Made by a program: the position numbers and the translations under genes. The notes beneath the pieces are model-generated. The model did not search any database and had not been told where the DNA came from. It saw only the letters and a list, made by a program, of their open reading frames with translations. Shown piece by piece: positions 17,158 through 24,679 of a DNA stretch of 37,388 nucleotides (its first letter is position 1; the number at the start of each line of letters is the position of its first letter). The DNA is taken from positions 1 to 37,388 of the forward strand of contig JAHEKH010000017.1 of assembly GCA_024638445.1 (NCBI GenBank). The letters are read 5' to 3'. The DNA is from Gammaproteobacteria bacterium (GTDB lineage Bacteria; Pseudomonadota; Gammaproteobacteria; Steroidobacterales; JABDKV01).

Positions 17158-18833
17158 GGCGTCGGTTCTCCGAATACGACGGCACCAGACACCGTTGTGC
17201 CCTGCGGGTCGGTCAGTCCGTACGTGAGACCGGCGCCGGCCGGCAAACCGTTGCTGCCCGGTGCGCCGAAGAAGCCGCTGAAGCTGCCCGTACCGCCGGT
17301 CTGTCCGCCGATTACGACACTGTTGTAGGTGCCGTTGAACAGTTCGCTGCTGATGGTGCCGGTACCGCTGGCCCGCCAGTCGAAACCGGCGATCCCGAGC
17401 GACAGTTCGCTCTGAACGGTGGCCGTCGTGAAGTTGGCGACGAGACTCGCATCGCCCAGCACGCCGGTGTTGCCCAGCGTGTCGGTCGGATCGGTGTTGC
17501 CGGCGATGAGGCTGAAGTTCGCGGTTCCCGACATTGGCATGGCGGGCCTGGCGGCCAGCTGCGGTCCGTAAATCCAGTGCAGGCTCTGCTCGGCGAGATC
17601 CAGGCTGACCACCGTGCCGTTTGCCAGGGTGGCTGTCGCGGTGCCACCGGTCCAGCGGCCCCAGCCAAAACCGGTGACGGGATCAAAGCCATCGTCGCGG
17701 ATGGCAGCACTGCCGATGGCGTACGTTGTATCGCTGGTGCTGCCCGACAACGGCGCGGCAAAACCGCTGAGATCGTTTGCGACGAATGAGCGCATGCCGC
17801 GCGGCGACGAGGCCGTAAAGGCTTCCGACTGGCCGGGTATCTGCCCGCTGGACAATGCCACACCGCGGATATCCGGCAGCTGCCCGTCGGTAAGTGTCCC
17901 GCCGGTATCGCTCAGGATCGGCTGTTCCGGTTCGGCATCGAAGCCGCCGGCGCTGCTGTCCGGTGACGGCGGCAGGGACGCAGGCCCGGCATCGCTATCC
18001 TCGCCATTTGCGTCCGGCAGCGGCGATGCGGAGCGGGCGGTGAACTGCGCGGGCTGAGCTGCCGGTGACGGTCCACCCGGCGGCAGGCCCACGGCGCCGG
18101 CCGTAACGCCCAGCCGCCGTATCGTTTGCCGCAGCTGTTGGGCCGCCCGCTCCGACCCGGTGCTATCGGTATCGTGGGTATCGATTAGCGCGGGTGGCAA
18201 GACCGGCAGGCGGCGCGGGCGGGTGTTGCGATCGCGGACATAGGCATACTCACCGGCGCGCAGCAGGAGCTCGCCGGCATTGTTGACGATCAATACCAGT
18301 CCCTCGGTGACTCCGACATAGAGCCCGTCGGCGACCCGGCGGATCGGACCCAGACCTGGCGGGGATTCACAGTCACCCGCACACCAGACCGCGGCGTAAT
18401 GCGTGCCGCGTATACCCATCGTTGCAGCGGGCGTACGCACCTCGTAGTCGTCCGGATCCTCCGTGCCGATGGCGCCGGTAATGGTGCGGAACCCGCCCTT
18501 GATCAGCTCGGTCACCGCGCTGTCGTCGGCGCTGATGACCACGGAGCCGTCAGGTTGTTCGCGTTCGTCGCCCGCCTGGAAGTATTCCTCGATACGGAAT
18601 ACCGTGCCGGGCCGCAGGCTGATCTTCGCGCCGTCGCGCATCAGCAGCTGGGCGCGCGAGCGTTCCGCCGTGGTGACGATATCCAGCTCGAAAACCGGGT
18701 CGTCCTTGTTCAGCGCATACAGCGTATCGCGCTCCACGGTGACCGAGCCGGCCACGAATATCGTGCGTCCGGCTTCCTCCGCGGCATGCAGCGGCAGGGA
18801 CAGCAGCAGGGCCAGAAGGGCTAACCGCCTCAT
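17154..18833 (-). CDS. Exported FecR-domain protein with C-terminal barrel-like region
   Basis: This is a 559-residue exported protein starting at ATG 18833, which overlaps the preceding stop as ATGA; a reading extended upstream lacks a signal peptide. The signal peptide ends LHA (about residue 17). A FecR domain follows (about 25-170): AGSVTVERD, RSRAQLLMRDGAKISLRPGT, FRIEEYF, and TPAATMGIRGTHYAAVWC. Here FecR is the periplasmic domain, without the anti-sigma helix of classical FecR. The middle (about 230-370) is Pro-, Ser- and Gly-rich and low complexity. The C-terminal 180 residues (GFGWGRWTGGTATA, SGTANFSLIAGN, GTISSELFNGTYN, SGAVVFGEP) resemble the small lipoprotein barrel of transferrin-binding-protein-like proteins. 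FecR genes often sit beside CHASE2 cyclases, as here. Its partner is unknown. Confidence 0.82.
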   Translation of the reverse strand: MRRLALLALLLSLPLHAAEEAGRTIFVAGSVTVERDTLYALNKDDPVFELDIVTTAERSRAQLLMRDGAKISLRPGTVFRIEEYFQAGDEREQPDGSVVISADDSAVTELIKGGFRTITGAIGTEDPDDYEVRTPAATMGIRGTHYAAVWCAGDCESPPGLGPIRRVADGLYVGVTEGLVLIVNNAGELLLRAGEYAYVRDRNTRPRRLPVLPPALIDTHDTDSTGSERAAQQLRQTIRRLGVTAGAVGLPPGGPSPAAQPAQFTARSASPLPDANGEDSDAGPASLPPSPDSSAGGFDAEPEQPILSDTGGTLTDGQLPDIRGVALSSGQIPGQSEAFTASSPRGMRSFVANDLSGFAAPLSGSTSDTTYAIGSAAIRDDGFDPVTGFGWGRWTGGTATATLANGTVVSLDLAEQSLHWIYGPQLAARPAMPMSGTANFSLIAGNTDPTDTLGNTGVLGDASLVANFTTATVQSELSLGIAGFDWRASGTGTISSELFNGTYNSVVIGGQTGGTGSFSGFFGAPGSNGLPAGAGLTYGLTDPQGTTVSGAVVFGEPTP

Positions 18834-20410
18834 CGCTGCACCCCCTGCACTTCGATGCCAAGCTCGAAGCGGTCGTAGTCGTAAATGGCCACGTTGGAGT
18901 CGTTCATCACGTAGCGCACCCGTGGTGTGATTTGCCACGTGCGGCCGCGCGCCGCGCCGCGCCACGACAGTGAAGCCACGAACTGGTCATCCTCGCGGTC
19001 GATACCGAAAAAATTGCGGTTGCCGTTGTAGGGAATGTTGAGATAGCCCAGGCTCATCGCGACTTCGTTGTCGCGCACATCCCAGCGACCGCTGACCCGC
19101 AGTCCCCGGCGGGAATTGCTGTAGGGTGCGGACCGGTCGTGGGCCCGGTCGCGACCGCCGATGGCGCTCCAGCTCAGCTCGCCCTCGCCACCCTGCAGCG
19201 GCTGCCGGTAGGTCAGCGCATACATGATCCGGTCGATGTCCCGCACGTTCTGCGCGCTGTCGAATCGAACCGGGCCGGCACGCAGCCCGAGCTGTACGGC
19301 ATTGTCGTTCTTCAGGGTCCGCAGCCACCCCAGGTCCAGCGCTACGCCGTACTCATTGCTCGGCCCGTCGAGGTTGGACCAGTAGCCACCGGCACCCGCC
19401 AGGAAATCGTTGGCGCCGCGGCGAAAGGCCCACGCGGCATTGGTGGAGACAAAACTTCGGTCGACAAAATCAGCGTCCAGGTTGTGTCGGTGACTGGCCA
19501 GGCCCTGCCACTGGAAGGCGACCCCGGGGCGCAGCGGCCGCAGGACTTTGCCGCCAATACGCGCCTCGAGAAACGTGCTGTCGGTTTCGACGCTCTGGCT
19601 GTCCAGGTTGAACCCCATGAACTCCGAAACTTCCGCTCCGCCGTTGGCGTTGCTGTCGTAACCGGCTGAAGCGGCGGCATAGAAAGCATCTTCGCTGCGT
19701 CCGTCGGCGACGGGCGGACGCTCGATAATTTCGAGGTAGCTGAGAATCACCGCGCGTACGTCGTCCGGTGGCTGCTTGTCCAGCAGCGCACGAAACTCGG
19801 TTCGTGCCCGTGCATGATCACCGGTCGCATAAAGTGCCCGGGCCAGCTCCATCCGTGCGCCGACAAATTCCGGCAAATCCCGCACGACGCGTTCGAGGGC
19901 AAACACCGCATCGCCGGCGGCCCCGCTGTCCAGCGCCGCAATTCCGAACAGGTAATCGAACCCGGCATCGCCGGCCCACTCGTTTTCCTGCCGCTGCAGC
20001 AGGCGATAGGCAGCATCGGCCCGGCCCGCGTCCAGCAGACCGGACGCCTCGTTGAGCACGCCGCGATCGCGATTGTCGTTCTCGGGCCGCGGCGGTGCGC
20101 TCGAGGGATAAACACGCAGCTCCGGTTCAGGTGGAGGTGCTGTCACAACCACTGCCGTCCAGTCCCGGCTGACGTAACCAGTGCTGCCGTCAGCGAGGCT
20201 GACGCCATACCAGCCATAGGTCTCGCTGACCAGCGGCGCGACATCGCCGGGATAGAGCTTCCCGATGATCACGCTGTCGATCAATGGACGGGCGCGGATA
20301 TTGACGTAGGTGGTCACCCGCTCCGCGGTTACGACACCATCGGCAGCTTGCCCGGCCGCGGGTGTGATCGCTGCCAGGCTGAGGACCAGCGCTGCAAAAA
20401 TTGCCCTGAT
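18830..20410 (-). CDS. SH3-TPR-outer-membrane barrel protein (Slam/DUF560-like), probable ATC start
   Basis: The product has a bacterial SH3 domain (TTYVNIRARPLIDSVIIGKLYPGD to TGYVSRDW), a TPR-like helical segment (EASGLLDAGRADAAYRLLQR; ALARALYATGDHARARTEFRALL) and a C-terminal barrel of about 280 residues opening with AGYDSNANGGAEV, as in surface lipoprotein assembly modifiers (Slam, DUF560). The first canonical start, GTG 20317, falls inside the folded domain. The frame stays open upstream and encodes an excellent signal peptide (RAIFAALVLSLAAITPAAGQAA), but without ATG, GTG or TTG. An ATC at 20410 follows AAAGGCAGGCCAAT, so the annotated start is this non-canonical codon; a base error is the alternative. 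A weak promoter-like pair TTGCCG/TAGACT (20484-20457, 16-nt spacer) precedes it. The ATGA overlap couples it to the FecR gene. It may export or present the neighbouring lipoproteins. Confidence 0.75.
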   Translation of the reverse strand: MRAIFAALVLSLAAITPAAGQAADGVVTAERVTTYVNIRARPLIDSVIIGKLYPGDVAPLVSETYGWYGVSLADGSTGYVSRDWTAVVVTAPPPEPELRVYPSSAPPRPENDNRDRGVLNEASGLLDAGRADAAYRLLQRQENEWAGDAGFDYLFGIAALDSGAAGDAVFALERVVRDLPEFVGARMELARALYATGDHARARTEFRALLDKQPPDDVRAVILSYLEIIERPPVADGRSEDAFYAAASAGYDSNANGGAEVSEFMGFNLDSQSVETDSTFLEARIGGKVLRPLRPGVAFQWQGLASHRHNLDADFVDRSFVSTNAAWAFRRGANDFLAGAGGYWSNLDGPSNEYGVALDLGWLRTLKNDNAVQLGLRAGPVRFDSAQNVRDIDRIMYALTYRQPLQGGEGELSWSAIGGRDRAHDRSAPYSNSRRGLRVSGRWDVRDNEVAMSLGYLNIPYNGNRNFFGIDREDDQFVASLSWRGAARGRTWQITPRVRYVMNDSNVAIYDYDRFELGIEVQGVQR

Positions 20411-20487
20411 ATTGGCCTGCCTTTCCGGAAAAACCGTCTTCGTTAGGCTGTTTACAAGTCTAGCTTACGCTGCCGTGGCGGCAACAG

Positions 20488-20805
20488 TCAGACCCTGTCC
20501 AGATCAGTATAGGTCAGTGCGGTGCGTCCGGCAGCCGCCCGTACGACGCGCATAGTCCTGGCGTTGATGTGTTCCCACCCGGTCTCCGCCGGCCCCTGGA
20601 CCGCCACCTCCACGATCGAACCGGGATCCGGCGCGATGCCATCATCGATTTCGACCAGCAAACCGGTCGGAGAGATGTCGACCGTATGGCAATGACACTG
20701 TCGATCGGAACCGTCAGCGCTGATATGAAAAGGCAGCTGGACATCCAGTCGTTGGTCGCGGCGGCGTTCGGGCATGGGGTTTTCCTGCTTCTTGTTGCCG
20801 GCCAT
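20488..20805 (-). CDS. PilZ-domain c-di-GMP receptor protein
   Basis: This is a 105-residue single-domain PilZ protein, presumably cytoplasmic. Both ligand motifs are intact: RxxxR in PERRRDQRLDV near residue 15 and D-x-S-x-x-G in DISPTGLLVEID. Single-domain PilZ proteins bind cyclic di-GMP and act by contacting partners. ATG 20805 is chosen because GAGG lies 7 nt upstream; an in-frame TTG at 20826 is the alternative. It lies 42 nt after the cyclase stop and 77 nt before the SH3-TPR-barrel gene, in the same orientation, so it probably shares their transcript and links a second cyclic nucleotide to this locus. The partner is unknown. Confidence 0.88.
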   Translation of the reverse strand: MAGNKKQENPMPERRRDQRLDVQLPFHISADGSDRQCHCHTVDISPTGLLVEIDDGIAPDPGSIVEVAVQGPAETGWEHINARTMRVVRAAAGRTALTYTDLDRV

Positions 20806-20847
20806 TCTACTGCCTCGGACACGCAATGTCGGGGAAGCCAGACATAA

Positions 20848-23106
20848 TCACTTGCTGGTCAATGTATAGACGCCGTCCCAGTCCGGTCCGGGTGGCCGGG
20901 CCTGGAAGCCACGTATGCGTTCGCGGTAGATCCCGTAGATCGCGTGGTCGTGGTTTTTCTGCAATGCGGCGAACTCGGCGTCCGCCTGCGGCCATTTCTG
21001 CGCGTGATACAGCATCAGCGCGAGCTGGTAGCGCGACAGCCGAATCTGCTCCTCGGGGGCTAATTCCGTCTTCGGCCCGAGCGGCTCGAAGATGGCCACC
21101 GGCTCGTTCTTGCCCTTGACGCGGACGCGGTCGAGTTCTCGAAACGCGAAATCGGGAATTGCCAGGCAGGTATTTTCGCTGACAATGAACTCGACACCGT
21201 AGGACTTGGTCTGCCCTTCCAGCCGTGAGCCGAGATTGACTGCGTCGCCGAGCACCGTGTAGGCGACCCGGAACTTCGAACCCATGTTGCCGACGTTCAT
21301 CGGCCCGGTGTTGACCCCGACGCCTACCCGCACCTCAGGCCAGCCCCGCCCGGCAAACTCGTCCCGCAGCTGCTTCATGCGCCCGATCATTTCCAGCCCG
21401 GTCACGACCGCGTGACGGGCATGCTCCTCGTCCTCCAGGGGGGCACCCCAGAAAGCCATCACCGCATCGCCCATGTACTTGTCGATGGTGCCGCGGTTGT
21501 TGTGGATGATTTCGGTGATCGGCGTCAGGAAGGCGTTCATGAAACGCGTCAGCTCGGTGGGCGCCATGCCCTCGGATATCGTCGTGAAGCCGCGAACGTC
21601 GGAAAACAGCACGCTCATTTCGCGGCTCTCGCCCTCGACCGAGATCTCGGCGTGCTGCTGGTCCATTTCATCGACGATTTCCGGCGGGATGTACTGGCCG
21701 AACAGCCGCGAAAGCCTGCGCTTGTTGCGTGACTCGACAAAGAAGCCGTAGTTGAGCTGCAGCAGTGCCGCCAGGAACAGGTAGGCCAGCGTGGCGGCAA
21801 CCGGAATGACGAAATCGGCGCGGGTCCAGGCCAGCAGGTTGACCGCGACCAGCACTCCGGCAATGCCGATCAGCATGAAGAACTCGTTGAGCGGCTGCAG
21901 TCGCGGCAACACCAGCGCCACCAGCAATCCGATAATGATCAGCGAGAGAATCTCGACGCCGCGCGCCCAGTCGGGCCGGTGCCGTGCGCTGCCGTCGATC
22001 AGCCCGGCAATCACGTTGGCATGCACCTCCACCCCCGGGTAGGCGTTGCCGACCGGGGTAGCGTGCAGATCCAGCAATCCGGCGGCCGAGGCACCAAACA
22101 ACGCGATTGCCCCGTCGAGCGTCGCTGCATCCGCGGTGCCGCGCAATACATCGATCGCAGACACATAAGGAAAGCTGTGGCTCGGCCCCCGGTAGGGAAC
22201 CAGCAACGCGGCACGGTGGTCGACCGGCACCTGCCGCTCCCCCAGCGCCAGCGCCTCGATCTGCAGGCCACCGAGATTGCCCTCGCTGTTGGCAAACACG
22301 AAACGAAGCGGGGGGTTGCCCAGTGCGTGCATGGCCATCGCCACTCCCAGCGAGGCATACAGGTCGTCGTCGAAACTGGTCAACGTTGCCGCACGGCGGG
22401 TGACACCGTCGGCATCGATCAGCGGCTTGTTGATAAAACCGGCCGACAGCGCCTCCGACTGCAGGATATCCAGCGGCGCGACGTAGCCCCGTGCCCGCGG
22501 AAACGCCACCGTCACGTCTTCGAGCTGTTGCCGGCGCACGACTGGCGCGGGCAACAGCCCGCTGTTCGACGATTGATCCCCGGTGACATCGAAACGAAAG
22601 GCATAGCCCAGCACGACGTCGCGGGCGATCAGCGATTCGGCAAAAATCCGGTCGGTTTCCAGTTCGCTGCGGCGTTCGGCGAGCCTGGAGCGCAGGGACG
22701 CGGGCAACTCGTCCCCGGCCAGCAGGTCGTCAACCAGTGCTATTGCCGAAGGGTCATCGGCTTCTGAAAACACCACGTCGAAACCCAGCATCTGCACCTG
22801 GTAATCGTCGAACAGGCGATTGACCAGTGCCGCCATGGTGTCACGCGACCACGGCCAGTGCCCGTGCCCGGCCAGGCTGCGCTCGTCAAGGTCGACGATG
22901 ACGATCCGGGGATCGATGCCACCAGGCACGGTCAGACGCACCCGCGCGTCATACGCGAACGTTTCCAGCTCCGTCAGTATGCCGATGGATTTCCAGCCGG
23001 CCGCGTGAATCAGGAACGGGATCAGCACCAGCGCGCTGACGCCGAGCCGGGCCAGCACATGTCCCCGGCGCAGCGACCGGGCAACGCCGGTTACCGGGTT
23101 TTGCAT
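20848..23106 (-). CDS. CHASE2-domain class III adenylate cyclase
   Basis: This is a membrane adenylate (or guanylate) cyclase of 752 residues. An N-terminal helix (about 15-37) leads into a periplasmic CHASE2 sensor domain (about 45-370; FAYDARVRLTVPGGIDPRIVIVDLDERSL, WPWSRDTMAALV, GFDVVFSEAD), then three transmembrane helices (about 380-450) and a class III cyclase domain (about 495-680). Catalytic stretches are SVLFSDVRGFT with a metal-binding Asp, IDKYMGDAVMAFWGAP with the second Asp and a purine-recognising Lys, and VLGDAVNLGSRLEGQ. The Lys and Asp pair points to ATP as substrate. ATG 23106 is chosen because it lies 44 nt after the previous stop; an in-frame start at 23199 would overlap that gene by 50 nt. 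Proximity to a flavoprotein with two cNMP-binding domains suggests a local signalling loop. Confidence 0.9.
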   Translation of the reverse strand: MQNPVTGVARSLRRGHVLARLGVSALVLIPFLIHAAGWKSIGILTELETFAYDARVRLTVPGGIDPRIVIVDLDERSLAGHGHWPWSRDTMAALVNRLFDDYQVQMLGFDVVFSEADDPSAIALVDDLLAGDELPASLRSRLAERRSELETDRIFAESLIARDVVLGYAFRFDVTGDQSSNSGLLPAPVVRRQQLEDVTVAFPRARGYVAPLDILQSEALSAGFINKPLIDADGVTRRAATLTSFDDDLYASLGVAMAMHALGNPPLRFVFANSEGNLGGLQIEALALGERQVPVDHRAALLVPYRGPSHSFPYVSAIDVLRGTADAATLDGAIALFGASAAGLLDLHATPVGNAYPGVEVHANVIAGLIDGSARHRPDWARGVEILSLIIIGLLVALVLPRLQPLNEFFMLIGIAGVLVAVNLLAWTRADFVIPVAATLAYLFLAALLQLNYGFFVESRNKRRLSRLFGQYIPPEIVDEMDQQHAEISVEGESREMSVLFSDVRGFTTISEGMAPTELTRFMNAFLTPITEIIHNNRGTIDKYMGDAVMAFWGAPLEDEEHARHAVVTGLEMIGRMKQLRDEFAGRGWPEVRVGVGVNTGPMNVGNMGSKFRVAYTVLGDAVNLGSRLEGQTKSYGVEFIVSENTCLAIPDFAFRELDRVRVKGKNEPVAIFEPLGPKTELAPEEQIRLSRYQLALMLYHAQKWPQADAEFAALQKNHDHAIYGIYRERIRGFQARPPGPDWDGVYTLTSK

Positions 23107-23149
23107 GAGTCGCGTCTGGCGGGCATGTTGTGTTTCCTGGCCGTAAGCG

Positions 23150-24679
23150 CTAGCGAAGGAAGCGGGATGCGACCCAGCCGGTGCGTGAGCCGCTGACATC
23201 GTCGAACTGAATGCGTGACCAGTCGCCGCGGGTTTCCAGCTCGACGACTACGTCACCGAAATAAACCCGCGTCAGTACCGGGGCGTCAGCGGCCGGACTG
23301 GCGCGTACCCGTAACGCCGTGGCCGAAACGCTGCGATTGACCGCCGCTTCTGGCAGAACCACCGGTGCAGCCGCCGGCGGGACAACCGGGGTTGCGAAAC
23401 CGGCAGGGCTCGAGGGGCCCGCGCCGAACGCAGCGCGTAGTGCGGCCGGCCGGAAACGGTCCTCGTTGGCCATCGCCACATAGAGTGCGTCGACCTCGTC
23501 CCGGTATTGCCCGGTAATGCCGGCAAAAACATCCAGCGCCATGGTCGCCTGTTCGGCGTCGCTGTAGTCGGCGTAGCGTTCGGCCTTTAAGCCACCGGCC
23601 AGCGTTTCCATCACCTGCCGGTTCGCCGCATCGTCGAATCGGCGGCTTTTCAGCTCTGCAAGCAGCTCGACCAGCGGCCGGTCCAGCGCGGCCGCCGCAC
23701 CGCGCAACGCGGCGGCATCACGACGCGCCCCCAGGTGCAGTTCGCGTATCCCGCTGTGCAGCGGTCCGGCCAGTCGCGGCAGCACGGCCCGGGCGACCGC
23801 CAGGCTCATCGCCAGGGAGCTGTCGTTGAGCATCACGGTGCCGGGTGGCGTCACGCTGCGCTCGTCCGGCTGCCAGCGCAGGTCCTTCATCGAATGGTGG
23901 CAGGCGTGGCAATCGAACAGACCGAGTTCCGGGAACATGCCACCCGCCGCCAGCCGCGGACCCTGCAGCAGCGCCAGGTACTGCCGCGAGGCAACCACCT
24001 GGCCGATGGCCCAGGCGCGAGTGTCCTCGACCACAGTCTTGCGTGCCCGGTAGTCGCCGTCGACACGATAATGCCGCGGCTGCAGGTCGGTAAATTTCTG
24101 CAGGTCGAATGAAAGTCGCGGATGACCCGCGCCCATGATTTCATGCGTCGCAAACTTGTTCCGGGTGCCCAGGTGACATGACAGGCACAGCCCGGCGCGC
24201 GCCTCCGGGTCCTCGGTAGGATAAAGGCCGGCCGCGAGACTTTCGGCATGCTTGTCGCCACCACCGCCGATGTGCACGCCCAGCCATTTCTCCGCGCCAC
24301 CGTGACAGGCTTCGCAGGAGACGCCGTCCGACAGCTGGTACTGCAGGCCGCGCCGCTCGCGCGGCACGTAGTCGGCATGACAGTCGAGACAGACTTTGGC
24401 GGTGTGTGCCGACTCCAGCCCGAGATTGGCGGCGATACTGCGTGACTGCTCGTTCAGCAGGACCTTGTAGGCTTTCGAGTGCAGGTCGTGCCGCGCCCAG
24501 GTGATGTACTCGTTCTGCAGCACGCCGTAAGTATTGCGCTCGCCGGCCGAGCCGTGGCACGAGGAGGCGGCACAGCTTTGCACGCCGAGATGCTCGTGGC
24601 CGTCGAACTGGGGAATCTCGCCCTGTCCCGCCGCCGGCAGTAACAGGATCAACGCGATAATCGTACGTCGGATGGTCAT
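23150..24679 (-). CDS. Cytochrome-c554-like multihaem protein with C-terminal SH3 domain
   Basis: This is a 509-residue exported cytochrome c with a signal peptide ending near AAGQG (residue 20). Five haem sites are visible: an unusual CX4CH site CAASSCH (36-42) and four CXXCH sites, CLDCH (97-101), CEACH (122-126), CLSCH (165-169) and CHACH (257-261). The spacing and the GAGHPRLSFDLQ segment (183-194) resemble the cytochrome c554 family, which supplies distal His ligands from such segments. Residues about 290-420 are helical without Cys; a Pro- and Ala-rich linker leads to a bacterial SH3 domain (about 440-509) ending in GWVASRFLR. SH3 domains bind peptidoglycan or partner proteins, so this domain could anchor the cytochrome. 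It overlaps the decahaem gene by 4 nt (ATGA), implying coupled synthesis. Confidence 0.87.
   Translation of the reverse strand: MTIRRTIIALILLLPAAGQGEIPQFDGHEHLGVQSCAASSCHGSAGERNTYGVLQNEYITWARHDLHSKAYKVLLNEQSRSIAANLGLESAHTAKVCLDCHADYVPRERRGLQYQLSDGVSCEACHGGAEKWLGVHIGGGGDKHAESLAAGLYPTEDPEARAGLCLSCHLGTRNKFATHEIMGAGHPRLSFDLQKFTDLQPRHYRVDGDYRARKTVVEDTRAWAIGQVVASRQYLALLQGPRLAAGGMFPELGLFDCHACHHSMKDLRWQPDERSVTPPGTVMLNDSSLAMSLAVARAVLPRLAGPLHSGIRELHLGARRDAAALRGAAAALDRPLVELLAELKSRRFDDAANRQVMETLAGGLKAERYADYSDAEQATMALDVFAGITGQYRDEVDALYVAMANEDRFRPAALRAAFGAGPSSPAGFATPVVPPAAAPVVLPEAAVNRSVSATALRVRASPAADAPVLTRVYFGDVVVELETRGDWSRIQFDDVSGSRTGWVASRFLR

Noticed and set aside
16030-17328. Open plus-strand frame of 432 codons opposite the repeat lipoprotein
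   Set aside because: It is a shadow of the cadherin-like lipoprotein frame, with no signal, domain or ribosome-binding site.
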